Notes under the pieces: model-generated
What the model was told of the DNA's origin: nothing
The model's database searches: none
The model's input: the letters and a program-made list of their open reading frames with translations, nothing else
Shown here: positions 21,255 to 30,386 of the stretch, piece by piece
How the letters are laid out: the number at the start of each line of letters is the position of its first letter
Numbering within the stretch: the stretch's first letter is position 1
Translations under genes and position numbers: made by a program
Origin: a virus
Length of the DNA stretch: 55,461 nucleotides
Virus record (IMG/VR): IMGVR_UViG_3300031653_000002
Span: 1-55,461 of that record
Strand: one strand, 5' to 3'

Positions 21255-21673
21255 AAATGCCTAAGACAATCGACCTCGGATTCGGAGACGTCGTAGAGGT
21301 CTCCTATCTTGAGGAAATATTCAAAATATCGAGACGCACCGCCCTGAAATATCTACAAGCTCTACGGATAGAACCGTTATACGTTGGCAGTGACGTTTAC
21401 TTCTCCCTCAATACTTTCAAAAGAATTATGTTCGTACTGTCCAAACCCAATTCGCCAGGGTTCGTATTTCCGGGGAGCAACAAGAAAAACAGTCCGAGAT
21501 ACCGCAAGGCTCCGACATCAATCGTTCGAGTGACAGACGAGATTCTTGCAGAAGCCGCTAAACCGGAAATACTATCTGAGATGGCTGGATCATCGGGTAG
21601 AAATGACGCCATCCTAAAACAATTTGTGACTAAGCCAGTTGGTAGACCCCCTAAGAAGGAGGAGAAAGAATGA
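21251..21673 (+). CDS. Helix-turn-helix protein with AT-hook-like tail (140 aa)
   Basis: Residues 17-60 look like a winged helix (VSYLEEIFKISRRTALKYLQ followed by a short wing), as in excisionases or MerR-type proteins. The C-terminus ends with PVGRPPKKEEKE, an AT-hook-like minor-groove element. Position upstream of the terminase makes a packaging-initiation (small terminase-like) or late-regulator role possible. Confidence 0.6.
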   Translation: MKMPKTIDLGFGDVVEVSYLEEIFKISRRTALKYLQALRIEPLYVGSDVYFSLNTFKRIMFVLSKPNSPGFVFPGSNKKNSPRYRKAPTSIVRVTDEILAEAAKPEILSEMAGSSGRNDAILKQFVTKPVGRPPKKEEKE

Positions 21674-21750
21674 GCTATATAGTATATGGAATGATTTGCT
21701 TCGGGGTCGGAATTTATTTGGGATTCCAAATCGCAAGGGGGAAAGAATGA
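21670..21750 (+). CDS. Very small membrane protein (26 aa)
   Basis: ATGA overlaps on both ends, ribosome site AGGAGGAGAAAG, hydrophobic centre (YIVYGMICFGVGIYLGF). Probably a single-pass membrane peptide. Confidence 0.55.
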   Translation: MSYIVYGMICFGVGIYLGFQIARGKE

Positions 21751-21917
21751 AAAGAATGATTGGGATATATTGTATAGACCCCGCCCCGTGGGGAATTAAC
21801 TACAGACTAATTGAAATGTTTGATACAGAAGAAGATGCAGAAAAAGTATTAAAGGTCTTGGAATCTGTAAATGTTAATTTCAAACGATATGAAATAGTAA
21901 GTTGGTCGGAGACATAA
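21747..21917 (+). CDS. Small hypothetical protein (56 aa)
   Basis: Coupled through ATGA to the previous gene, with AAGGGGGAAAG before the start. The product is alpha/beta (MIGIYCIDPAPW at the start, DTEEDAEKVLKVLESV helix). No function is recognised. Confidence 0.5.
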   Translation: MKRMIGIYCIDPAPWGINYRLIEMFDTEEDAEKVLKVLESVNVNFKRYEIVSWSET

Positions 21918-21918
21918 A

Positions 21919-22032
21919 ATGGCAAAACAGATAGAAGGATTACCCATAAATAAAAAAGTTTGTAATATCTTATGTGGATTTATACTTGCTATATTGATAC
22001 TGAGCTTGCTATGTTTCGTATTTTTAAGGTAA
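21919..22032 (+). CDS. Small membrane protein (37 aa)
   Basis: One long hydrophobic segment (ILCGFILAILILSLLCFVFL) in the C-terminal half. There is only a weak ribosome site, one base after the previous stop. Confidence 0.45.
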   Translation: MAKQIEGLPINKKVCNILCGFILAILILSLLCFVFLR

Positions 22033-22041
22033 AAAAGATAG

Positions 22042-22758
22042 ATGAATGAGATAGAAAAGACTTCCCCAGAGGATGCCCTCAATATGATTCTATCGTTCAA
22101 CGACGCCAACTTGGTGTCGATGTTGTTCGAGAAGTTGGGATGGTCTATCAACGAGGAGATTAAGGAAACCCTTACTGTTGCTCGTCAAAACGTCAACTTA
22201 GGAGCTAAGATGACGGCACTCAAACACCTTCGAGTTCTGTTAAAGGAGGCTGCGGAGGCATCTGGTTACTTAGCGAAGGTGTCCCAAACTTTTCCGGGGA
22301 CTGGGGGAGAACAAACGACATTTAGTGCGAGGAGAATTTCCTCTGTACTTAATCCACAAAAAGTAAAAAAAATAGAATCCAATCAAGGAGACTCAAATGG
22401 CAAAAGAGAACAAGAACCAAAACAAGAAACCGGAACAGCCCAGCATCGAGGAAGCTCTGGGAAACCGGGCGGGAGCACCCCCCCACATGACGAATCCAGA
22501 CCTGCTGAAACAGGCGAGAGACGACGCGAGAGTGGACAAGGTTCAAACGAATCTGGAAGCCCCTCATACAAAGACAGCTTCGAGTTTAATCCCTCCGCAG
22601 ATACAACCGATAACGGACGACGCTCGGACGAAAATCAAGACGGAGACCGCGAAGGAACTGGAACCGACAATCCCTGCGTCAACAGAAAAAAACCCACAAG
22701 AGGTGATGGCCTCTACCCCGGAGTCTCCGGCAAAAGTAGTAATTCCGAAGACGAATAA
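22042..22758 (+). CDS. Terminase-linked hypothetical protein with an unusual overlapping tail
   Basis: Residues 1-110 form a plausible helical domain (DALNMILSFNDANLVSMLFEKL onward) that might be a small terminase-like protein. After an eight-A run at 22365-22372 the frame continues for about 125 disordered residues wholly overlapping the next gene in another frame. One A fewer would create TAG right at the domain end and just before the ribosome site of the next gene. The tail may thus be a real dual-coding region, a slippage product or a homopolymer error. I trust the first 110 residues only. Confidence 0.55.
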   Translation: MNEIEKTSPEDALNMILSFNDANLVSMLFEKLGWSINEEIKETLTVARQNVNLGAKMTALKHLRVLLKEAAEASGYLAKVSQTFPGTGGEQTTFSARRISSVLNPQKVKKIESNQGDSNGKREQEPKQETGTAQHRGSSGKPGGSTPPHDESRPAETGERRRESGQGSNESGSPSYKDSFEFNPSADTTDNGRRSDENQDGDREGTGTDNPCVNRKKPTRGDGLYPGVSGKSSNSEDE

Positions 22759-23143
22759 TTTCACATCTGTAGTATGGACAGACGATAAAGAATCGTTGGG
22801 ATTAGTGCATGAAGACCCGGACGACATTAACCTGCGGAGGTTGAAAGACTATTTGAACGGAGAAGAATTTACTCCTTCATGGGTTATGATGCACTTGGCA
22901 CAGATAACATCTAATCCTAAGATTACTCCGAGGATTTCGTTATGGGACAAGCCTAACGAGATAGACGTTGTGGTTAAGGGGGTGTATAATGTGATGATGT
23001 CACCGGGATTTGTTGATAATACATGGCCTTATCTGAAAGTGGTTATGGGGTCATCGCGGGATAATGTCGTGTGGTGTGCCAATGTTTTGACCACCATAGC
23101 TTTGTTCGAGACAATTAAAATTTTACCCTTTATGGAAGGATAG
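22397..23143 (+). CDS. Hypothetical protein upstream of terminase (248 aa)
   Basis: TCAAGGAGACTCAA before the ATG is a strong ribosome site. Residues 1-115 are disordered and rich in Lys, Glu, Pro and Thr. Residues 118-248 are folded (FTSVVWTDDKESLG, DNVVWCANVLTTIALFET). The folded part could bind a packaging or replication partner through the tail. No family is recognised. Confidence 0.68.
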   Translation: MAKENKNQNKKPEQPSIEEALGNRAGAPPHMTNPDLLKQARDDARVDKVQTNLEAPHTKTASSLIPPQIQPITDDARTKIKTETAKELEPTIPASTEKNPQEVMASTPESPAKVVIPKTNNFTSVVWTDDKESLGLVHEDPDDINLRRLKDYLNGEEFTPSWVMMHLAQITSNPKITPRISLWDKPNEIDVVVKGVYNVMMSPGFVDNTWPYLKVVMGSSRDNVVWCANVLTTIALFETIKILPFMEG

Positions 23144-23146
23144 AAA

Positions 23147-23296
23147 ATGATTAGAGCACTAAGAGAAGCGGCGGATTTTTATGAGAGCATGTGGAATAAT
23201 TGTTCTAATATATTCAGCAAATTAGTTGGGTTCTTTATTGGTATTTTGCTCTTTCCTGTATTATTAGTCTGTATTTTGATAAGCCATTTATATTAA
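23147..23296 (+). CDS. Small membrane protein (49 aa)
   Basis: A hydrophobic helix covers residues 26-48 (GFFIGILLFPVLLVCILI). GGAAGGATAGAAA precedes the ATG. Function is unknown. Confidence 0.55.
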   Translation: MIRALREAADFYESMWNNCSNIFSKLVGFFIGILLFPVLLVCILISHLY

Positions 23297-23338
23297 AAAG
23301 AAGAAATAGAAATGAACCATGGAGCTTGAAAAGGCGGA

Positions 23339-25192
23339 ATGAAATTATATAGGCCATACCCATTATATCCTCTGCCGGAGGATTATGAATCACTTACCTT
23401 GCAGGGGAAGAAACAGGCGAGACTCGCTGCTTTGCGGAGACAAGATACGCCGGAGGACTTCGTATTAGCTTGGGATTTCTTCCGAAAGATTTATCTGGGG
23501 GGTTCTAAGGAGCAACCGTTCTATAAAGATGGAATGGTTTCGAGTCCTGATTTTCATTACGATATGGTTCATGCTCTCGCTAAATATGGTATGAACGCGT
23601 GGGCGGCTCCACGAGGCTCTGCTAAGTCTACTGTTATGATGGAAGTAGTTTTGCTACTGGCATTGACGCGGAAATTCTTTGAAACCATGATGTTGTTTTC
23701 TACGGATAGGCAAAAGAATCCCAGATTCGATACGTTGATGTTTCAGTTGCAAAGGAATGAATTAATCATGGAAGATTTTGGGGATATGGCTCCGAAGCGT
23801 GGCAAGGGTATGTGGTGCCATGAGCATCTTCAATTGAATAACGGGGCTATTATTACTGGTCAAAGTGTAATGGGTAAGAAACGTGGTGGCAGACCTAATC
23901 TTTTGTTCTTGGATGACCCTGAAAACGACCCCGATTCAGATTCGGAGACATCCCGATTGGCGGTACTTGAGAAATTCGAGACCATTCTGTTTAAGCAGAT
24001 GATTCCCATGCTTAAAAAAGGGTCTTCCCTGTTTTGGATTGGGACTCTAATAGATAGGAAATCATTTCTGTATCGAGCTACGACTGGGGATGACCCCAGA
24101 TTTGATTACTGGAATCGTGTTGTGCTTCGGGCAATTGCTTACGACCAAGAGGATAAATCGAAAGTTTCTTTACTGTGGCCGGAGATGTGGCCTCAAGATT
24201 TTCTTGAATCGAGAAAAGAAGCAATTGGTCCATCTGCTTTCGCATCGGAGTATTGTAATGAGCCTATTTCTGCACAGGACAGGATTTTGTATGTTGACCC
24301 CAGAAAGAATGAATATACTCTCGAAGGCGATTTTAATTTTGATAATCCACTTGCCAATACGAATATGGTTAAATGGGAAGAAAGGATATTTGGGGACGGC
24401 AACGACCATAGGACGTATGAGGAAAAACAGAAAAAATTCAATGAACTCGTAAGGCCGATGTTTAAGATAGCCTTATTCGATTACGCCTCCGGACTTACTT
24501 CATACCATGACTATTCCTGTATAGCAATTCTTGGGTTCGATACATTGGGGACTATGTGGATACTCGATGTTTGGCTTGGTCGTGGAAAGAAGGATACCCT
24601 GCTTCGATTGTTGTATGAAAAGGGGATGGCTTGGAATGTTAGGATTTTGGGCATCGAGGCCGTGAGTATCCAAAAAGATTTTGCGGAAGCCGCACAAGAG
24701 TATATGAATGAACGCGGAGCTACCAGTGGCGACCAGTGGAGGCCAAGAGTATTTCCAGTTACTTATCCGCAGAAGGATTCAAAGGCTTTGAGGATAGCAT
24801 CTCTTGAATGGCGATTCAACTCCGGTAGAATTAAGTATCCCGCCCATTTGAAGGATAAATGGCCATTCGACCAGGCGTATGCACAGACAGCGGACTTTAC
24901 GATGGATTTAGCCCTATTGCAACATGATGACGTAATCGATACCTTCGCCATGAGTAAATATGTGGTTAAGACCAAAGGCAAAAAATTCAGGAAAGAGGTT
25001 GGGAAGAACAGCCTACTGGAAAAAATAAAACGAGGCGACCGTGAGGAGCACGGGTTATCTATCTTATCCGGCGTACCGTTGAACCAGATTACGGAGGAGA
25101 TGACCAATATCATATCACAGCAAGCGAGGAAAAAAGGTGTGCGTCCAAGGAATAGGCATGTAAAAAGAAAAAAACCAAAAATAATTCATTGA
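23339..25192 (+). CDS. terL: Terminase large subunit
   Basis: The 617 aa protein has Walker A AAPRGSAKST (residues 89-98), Walker B NLLFLDDPEND (187-197) and a C-terminal RNase H-like nuclease with KIALFDYASG near 380, GIEAV near 440 and HDDVIDTFAM near 540. It cuts concatemers and drives DNA into the prohead. Length and motif order fit terminases of podovirus-like metagenomic phages. The start ATG at 23339 follows AAAAGGCGGA. Confidence 0.95.
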   Translation: MKLYRPYPLYPLPEDYESLTLQGKKQARLAALRRQDTPEDFVLAWDFFRKIYLGGSKEQPFYKDGMVSSPDFHYDMVHALAKYGMNAWAAPRGSAKSTVMMEVVLLLALTRKFFETMMLFSTDRQKNPRFDTLMFQLQRNELIMEDFGDMAPKRGKGMWCHEHLQLNNGAIITGQSVMGKKRGGRPNLLFLDDPENDPDSDSETSRLAVLEKFETILFKQMIPMLKKGSSLFWIGTLIDRKSFLYRATTGDDPRFDYWNRVVLRAIAYDQEDKSKVSLLWPEMWPQDFLESRKEAIGPSAFASEYCNEPISAQDRILYVDPRKNEYTLEGDFNFDNPLANTNMVKWEERIFGDGNDHRTYEEKQKKFNELVRPMFKIALFDYASGLTSYHDYSCIAILGFDTLGTMWILDVWLGRGKKDTLLRLLYEKGMAWNVRILGIEAVSIQKDFAEAAQEYMNERGATSGDQWRPRVFPVTYPQKDSKALRIASLEWRFNSGRIKYPAHLKDKWPFDQAYAQTADFTMDLALLQHDDVIDTFAMSKYVVKTKGKKFRKEVGKNSLLEKIKRGDREEHGLSILSGVPLNQITEEMTNIISQQARKKGVRPRNRHVKRKKPKIIH

Positions 25193-25216
25193 CATTTTCC
25201 GGTTTTATGGTATAAT
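25189..25216 (+). promoter_or_regulatory. Sigma-70 promoter, late operon
   Basis: TTGACA at 25189-25194 overlaps the terminase stop; 16-base spacer; TATAAT at 25211-25216. It drives portal and capsid genes. Confidence 0.87.
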
Positions 25217-25239
25217 AATAATAGACGAAAGGATAATAT

Positions 25240-25524
25240 ATGCTGAAATACGTATTTCTTGCAGTGTTGCTACTTGTAACTATTATGGGACTTATAGTAT
25301 TTTGCTTGATTTCCGCCCTTAACAACTCCACCCGCCAAATATCAAGAATCAATGAACAATTGCTTATCGTCTTGGGCACACGGGATGGGAACGACGCCAC
25401 GGGTAGGGCTTTGGTGGCCTCCGCAAAACAGCCAAAAAAAGATGTTCCGGGGATTGCCAATAAGAAACCTGCGGGGGAAGAAAAACCAAAAGAGGGATTA
25501 AGAATAACGGTAGGAAGTAGATAA
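25240..25524 (+). CDS. Single-pass membrane protein (94 aa)
   Basis: An N-terminal membrane helix (residues 2-27) is followed by a short coiled region and a disordered Pro/Lys tail. CGAAAGGATAAT precedes the ATG. It sits between terminase and portal; a lysis or packaging role is conceivable, but nothing specific supports it. Confidence 0.6.
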   Translation: MLKYVFLAVLLLVTIMGLIVFCLISALNNSTRQISRINEQLLIVLGTRDGNDATGRALVASAKQPKKDVPGIANKKPAGEEKPKEGLRITVGSR

Positions 25525-25525
25525 T

Positions 25526-27517
25526 ATGGGATACCAGTATCTATTGCCGAAAAATAAAGAGCAATCAGAGGATATTATTGCCAAATTGATCCTCGAGGGT
25601 AGGGCAAAAAGAAATCCACAATCGATTAGATGGTGGGTGGCAAATTTTTACCTCCAGGGGATTAGGGAATTTTCAAGCCTCGATTACACATCCGGTACAG
25701 TTTCTATCTCATATCTGAATGAATCCGGATTGGTTAATTTACGATATGAGGAAATCGTGGCCAAGTATCAATCACAACTGGGACGATTGATGTCCTTAGA
25801 TTTATCCCCCTTCGTGGATAAGAAGGGCGTGAGTCTGGATGGGATGCGTAAATCAAGTATAGCTCAAGTCGTGCTCGATGCCGCTATTCCACAGGATAAG
25901 GTGAAAAAGTTGGAACTGGATTTAATGCCCCCGCTCCTTATGTACGGGACTGTGGGAGTAGGAATCTGGATGGAAGATAAGGATAGCCAGGGAATAGAGG
26001 TTATTATGCCTTGGGAACTGTTGCCTATTCCGATTGATATTTCTGGCCCCACAGATGTTAGGGGTCTTATACGAATACGATTTGTGCCTGTTGAGTGGAT
26101 TAAGAACTTAAATATAACCCCCAAAGGAAATAAGGCCTATAGCGGCATGGACGATATTAAGGTCCCCGCGGGAAATATGCCGATAGATATTGATTCTAAC
26201 GGTAGTGGCCTCACAACGGCTACTGCTACGGGAGGTGGATTTTATATTAAATCTAACTCTGGCAATTGGAAAGGCAGTGGTGGGAAGAAAGTAAAAGACG
26301 AGCACGATGTCCCGGTTACACAGTTGATAGAGATTTGGACAGAGACCAGTGATGGCTATTTGGCTGAATACAGGATTTATGCCGGGATGACTAAGCTAAA
26401 GGAGCTTGCAAGATTCGACCATACAGCGTCCAAATATCACATGCCTATACGTACAATCAGGGACGTCACTATAGGTAGTTTCTGGGGCAGAAGTTATGTT
26501 GACCAACTTATCCCTTTGAATAATAAGATTGAAGAAGCATTATCGAGTATATTTGAATCGGTAGCTGATTTTGATTTATATGGATTACAGCTTTGGCCAG
26601 CTACCCTGGGAACTCCTCCCGAAGCACTTCGAGGACAGGATGGGATAAAGAGAATCGTATATGAACCGGACTATACCAGTCCGGACTTGAAGCCTGAAAA
26701 TATAATGCCAGCTAAAATGACGAATCCCCAACTACAGGCTCTCAACGTGGCGTCGGAGATGATGGATAAGATTGCTAATCAGCCGAGTTCCCTTATGAGC
26801 GGAGAGGCTCCGGGACGTTCTGATTCTGCCAAGGGATTTGGATTCTTATACGAAACATCCAGTATTCCACTTTCGCCCACGGCTAAAAGTATTGCATGTG
26901 GATTATCCGGAGTTTATAGGGCTTTGTTGCGTATTTTGAAGGATTCTTGGGATGATAAGAAGGTAGTCAATATCACGAGCCTTGATGATTCTCTTGCGGG
27001 GATTGTTCTCGATTCCGAGTCTTGGACACTTAGCCTGTCACAAAATGCAATTCCTTTCCCAGATGAGGTATCGGTTACGATTGCCTCCGAAGTTCCTATC
27101 TCTAAGGAACAGGAAAAAATGGAGATAAAGGAAGCCCTTGCAGAAAATAGGATTACGTTAGATGAGTTTAATTGGACTGTGAGGAAAAAAGGACTCAATC
27201 TACCTGTTGGGGACGAAGTAAGTTGGCAAAATTATCGTAGGGCGATGCTTGAAAATATTCAACTATTCGCGGATGGTCAAACTCCGGGGGACAATGTTAA
27301 GGTAGCCCCCAACGATTTACACCGAGTACATCTGATTGTATTGCAAGCGTTTGTTGCCCGACCTGAATTTTTTGCAGCCTCCGCAAATGTTAGGAATAAA
27401 TTTTATACCCATATAGACGAACATAAAGCTGCAATGGGACAAATGCCAGACCAGCTTCCATACATAGAAGATATTGCTGCAGCCTCGTTGGGGCAGCCTG
27501 TTCAACCAGAATTCTAA
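25526..27517 (+). CDS. Portal protein
   Basis: The 663 aa product is placed between terminase and scaffold and has portal features: an N-terminal helical wing (IRWWVANFYLQGIREF), a stem-like segment with RSYVDQLIPLNNKIEEALSS, and a long C-terminal helical region. Length matches portals of podovirus type. It forms the dodecameric ring at one capsid vertex through which DNA passes. Confidence 0.85.
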   Translation: MGYQYLLPKNKEQSEDIIAKLILEGRAKRNPQSIRWWVANFYLQGIREFSSLDYTSGTVSISYLNESGLVNLRYEEIVAKYQSQLGRLMSLDLSPFVDKKGVSLDGMRKSSIAQVVLDAAIPQDKVKKLELDLMPPLLMYGTVGVGIWMEDKDSQGIEVIMPWELLPIPIDISGPTDVRGLIRIRFVPVEWIKNLNITPKGNKAYSGMDDIKVPAGNMPIDIDSNGSGLTTATATGGGFYIKSNSGNWKGSGGKKVKDEHDVPVTQLIEIWTETSDGYLAEYRIYAGMTKLKELARFDHTASKYHMPIRTIRDVTIGSFWGRSYVDQLIPLNNKIEEALSSIFESVADFDLYGLQLWPATLGTPPEALRGQDGIKRIVYEPDYTSPDLKPENIMPAKMTNPQLQALNVASEMMDKIANQPSSLMSGEAPGRSDSAKGFGFLYETSSIPLSPTAKSIACGLSGVYRALLRILKDSWDDKKVVNITSLDDSLAGIVLDSESWTLSLSQNAIPFPDEVSVTIASEVPISKEQEKMEIKEALAENRITLDEFNWTVRKKGLNLPVGDEVSWQNYRRAMLENIQLFADGQTPGDNVKVAPNDLHRVHLIVLQAFVARPEFFAASANVRNKFYTHIDEHKAAMGQMPDQLPYIEDIAAASLGQPVQPEF

Positions 27518-27536
27518 TTAGTTAGGAGAAATACAG

Positions 27537-28541
27537 ATGGATAAGTTTTTACGAATGTTCAGTTTTTATCGGCCTTTAAGTTTTCTTTTTGATACCGACC
27601 CCAATAGCGACCCCAATAATCCAAATCCGGGCGGTGGAGATGACGACGGCTCTAAAGGGGGAAAAGGGGGAGACGGCGGTGGAGCCAAAAAGGAAGGCGA
27701 CGAGGGCAAAAAACAACCTGCGGAGGATTCTTATGAATTGACCGTTGATGGGGAAAAAAGGCGGGTAACTATAGAGGAAATGAAGACTCTGGCACAAAAG
27801 GCCAGCGGTGCCGAGAAGCGATTCGAGGAAGCAAATAAAATAAAAAAAGAAGCGGCTGATGCCGTCCGATTCTTGGACTTAGTTGAGCGGATGAAAGACC
27901 CCAACCATGTGCCTACTGAATTGGAAGTAAAGGAGCTTGCTGGTATGCTGGGAGCAGATTCAAACGAATTTATGGCAAAATTGCAAGATGGGGATGGTAC
28001 TCCCCCCGCAGGGAGTGGAAAAGGTGGAATTAAGTTGTCAAAGGAGGACTTGAAAGAGGCTTTGGGTTTCGATCCCGATGAGGCAAGGGTTTCATTGGAA
28101 TACTCTAAACAACAGCAAATTAACGCTGCAAGAGACTATATTATGGGCGAAACCAAAAAAGCTGTTGACAAAGATGAGATTTTTGGTAAAATGAAGATAG
28201 GAGAAGGTGGTGATGACCGCCTTCAAGTTATTAATGATTTGGTAGCAGAGGATGTTTTGAGGAAGATTCAGGATGGAAGCAAATTTGGGGCGGAACTTGT
28301 GGCGGCGAGTGTTCAAAAGATACGTGCCCACCTTACCAGGTTCGGTATCCCAAACAAGCCGGAACAATATCCCATCGCTTTGGGACTTGGGCCAGGCCAG
28401 ACGTTACCTTCGGAAGTTCTATCCGATAAACCAATTACACGGGTTGGTGCATTAGAAGAAGGTGCAGAAGAAAACTTCGTTAAAAGATATTCCCAGAAGG
28501 GGATACAGATGATGCGAAGTTTGATGAACAACAAGAAATAA
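27537..28541 (+). CDS. Scaffolding protein
   Basis: The 334 aa protein has a disordered Gly/Asp/Lys-rich segment at residues 20-65, then charged helices (EKRFEEANKIKKEAADAV), and no fold typical of enzymes. Its place between portal and capsid, with such composition, is that of a scaffold for prohead assembly. GTTAGGAGAAATACAG precedes the ATG. Confidence 0.75.
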   Translation: MDKFLRMFSFYRPLSFLFDTDPNSDPNNPNPGGGDDDGSKGGKGGDGGGAKKEGDEGKKQPAEDSYELTVDGEKRRVTIEEMKTLAQKASGAEKRFEEANKIKKEAADAVRFLDLVERMKDPNHVPTELEVKELAGMLGADSNEFMAKLQDGDGTPPAGSGKGGIKLSKEDLKEALGFDPDEARVSLEYSKQQQINAARDYIMGETKKAVDKDEIFGKMKIGEGGDDRLQVINDLVAEDVLRKIQDGSKFGAELVAASVQKIRAHLTRFGIPNKPEQYPIALGLGPGQTLPSEVLSDKPITRVGALEEGAEENFVKRYSQKGIQMMRSLMNNKK

Positions 28542-28579
28542 CCCGTAAAATTGGAGTCCTTTTTGCTATATGCGTTTGG

Positions 28580-28637
28580 TGTAACGTATGTTGCACTAAT
28601 ACTAAGTATGTAACGTGTATATTGAAAGGATGTAACG
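28580..28637 (+). repeat. Three TGTAACG direct repeats before the capsid gene
   Basis: Copies at 28580, 28609 and 28631, the last touching the capsid ATG. They could be operator sites or part of an mRNA leader. Spacing is 29 and 22 bases. Confidence 0.55.
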
Positions 28638-30209
28638 ATGACACAAGCTGTAGACTTGTTAAATGATATTACCCGCGAGGAACTCCCTCGAATGTTCATC
28701 GAACTGGAACCCGAAGTGGCTCCTGTTTTCGATAGAATTAAAAGAACATCGATGGGCGTTAAGTCGCAGGAAGGCTTGGGCAAGGGATATAAGGTTCTCC
28801 ACTTCTACGGTACTGGTATGGCTGGTTCGTTTGAGAGTGGTGATGCCCTTGGTCCGGGAATGTCGAGTATATCGGGAAATCAGGCTCAGATGCTTGCATT
28901 AGGTGATGCGGCCTCTAATTTATCTATATTCCCGAAAGCAACTGAGGTGCCCCACACCGGCGAAGTTAAAAGGGAATTAACTCTGCACAAAGTTAATGGT
29001 AACTATAGTGTTCCGGTGGCGTGGCGACAGTTGGATACTCTTAGTGCTTCACAGCTAAAGAAAATCCGTAGGGATTTGATGGCTGTGGCAAAACAAAAAT
29101 TGAAATACGAGGCTTCGAGTTTCTTTAGCCATGAGGTAGTTAACTCGTCAACTTATGTAAATCAGGTTCTTGGTAGAATATCTGCTATTGCAGAACATTC
29201 CGTATGGTCTGATTACATCGTCATTACACTCGATGAGCAATATGGTAGAATAGCTAACTTTGAAAAGGGTCAGCGTATCGATATTGTTGCGGATAGTAGT
29301 GGAACCCTTCAAAATGGTACAGCCACCACGGGTGCAGATGTAAGAAACTATGCGACATCAACAGCTAACTATATTATGCTGATTGTTGCAGATGTCGATT
29401 ACCTCGGCAAGAAAATTACACTGTGGCCTGTAGATACAGGTACAGGTGGATTGCCGGACTTTGATTCTGGTTATCGTACAAGCCCAACAGTTCCAGGTGC
29501 GGCTGATGACTGGATTTGTGCGGCAAATACAACGACTTATACCAGTGGTTCACGTCCACAATTCAGTTGGGGAATTAACAACTGGATTAAGGATTCTGGT
29601 TCAATCCTTGGCGGAGCAAACCTGGCAAGTGGTCTCGATCTTGATTTATACAGTATGTTCAAAAGTCAAGTAAAGGCCATAAATCAGTCTCTTACCGACG
29701 ATATACTTAACAACTATATCGGTGGTTACTTGGATGCCTACCCCGGCGAGACCTTGGATACCATAATCACAACTCAGGGTGTTCAGCAACAGTGGTTGAA
29801 ATCGGCGAGCCTGTATAACAATCGTCAAAATTATGAGAGAACTGGTAAGGCTCTTGCCCTCCGTGGCGGATGGTCTCAAATCTCTTATGAGTTTGGTGGC
29901 CGAGTTTTCGACTGGATTATGAGTCCGATGTGCCTGTCAAAGACACTGTACGGCATGAAATTCGGTGGGGACAACGTCAAGAGATATGGTCCGCCTCGGA
30001 TTGGTGGTACAGATGCCAACATGGGACCGGAACTTGAATTCTTGAATACCCTTGGTGGTTCTGGTGGTAATGTATTCTCTGTAGCTCACGATTCAAACGG
30101 TAGACCGATGGATTTACTTGAGGCTCCGTTCTGGTATCACCAGCTAATTTGTCCGGAAGACCCCAGAGGATTAAAATTCACAGGCCTCACGGAAGCCACA
30201 ATGACGTAA
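28638..30209 (+). CDS. Major capsid protein
   Basis: The 523 aa product starts with an HK97-type helical arm (VDLLNDITREELPRMFIELE) and is rich in Gly, Ser and Thr, with long beta regions. It follows portal and scaffold, and an intrinsic terminator comes after it, as usual for capsid genes. No copy of the genome-wide motif lies in it. Fold family is inferred from context. Confidence 0.8.
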   Translation: MTQAVDLLNDITREELPRMFIELEPEVAPVFDRIKRTSMGVKSQEGLGKGYKVLHFYGTGMAGSFESGDALGPGMSSISGNQAQMLALGDAASNLSIFPKATEVPHTGEVKRELTLHKVNGNYSVPVAWRQLDTLSASQLKKIRRDLMAVAKQKLKYEASSFFSHEVVNSSTYVNQVLGRISAIAEHSVWSDYIVITLDEQYGRIANFEKGQRIDIVADSSGTLQNGTATTGADVRNYATSTANYIMLIVADVDYLGKKITLWPVDTGTGGLPDFDSGYRTSPTVPGAADDWICAANTTTYTSGSRPQFSWGINNWIKDSGSILGGANLASGLDLDLYSMFKSQVKAINQSLTDDILNNYIGGYLDAYPGETLDTIITTQGVQQQWLKSASLYNNRQNYERTGKALALRGGWSQISYEFGGRVFDWIMSPMCLSKTLYGMKFGGDNVKRYGPPRIGGTDANMGPELEFLNTLGGSGGNVFSVAHDSNGRPMDLLEAPFWYHQLICPEDPRGLKFTGLTEATMT

Positions 30210-30268
30210 AAGCAATAACCTTCGTGGGATATTAACCTGCGGAGGGTGTTCTTTAACATTTGAATGAC

Positions 30269-30350
30269 AATGGGGAAGGCGTTATCATAGGTTCATTTTC
30301 TTTCCTCCTTTCTGGTTGGTTTGGTTTTTTTAGCCTTCCCCATTTTATTT
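30269..30350 (+). terminator. Intrinsic terminator after the capsid gene
   Basis: AATGGGGAAGGC (30269-30280) pairs perfectly with GCCTTCCCCATT (30333-30344), followed by TTATTT. The 52-base loop is T-rich and long, so another element may sit within it. Confidence 0.75.
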
Positions 30351-30386
30351 ACCATTAGAATAGTTTAGATTTAGAAAGGTAAAATA

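Noticed and set aside
22360-22400. Programmed frameshift fusing the 22042 and 22397 products
   Set aside because: A shift at the eight-A run into the frame of the second gene meets TAG at 22373, so no fusion can be made.
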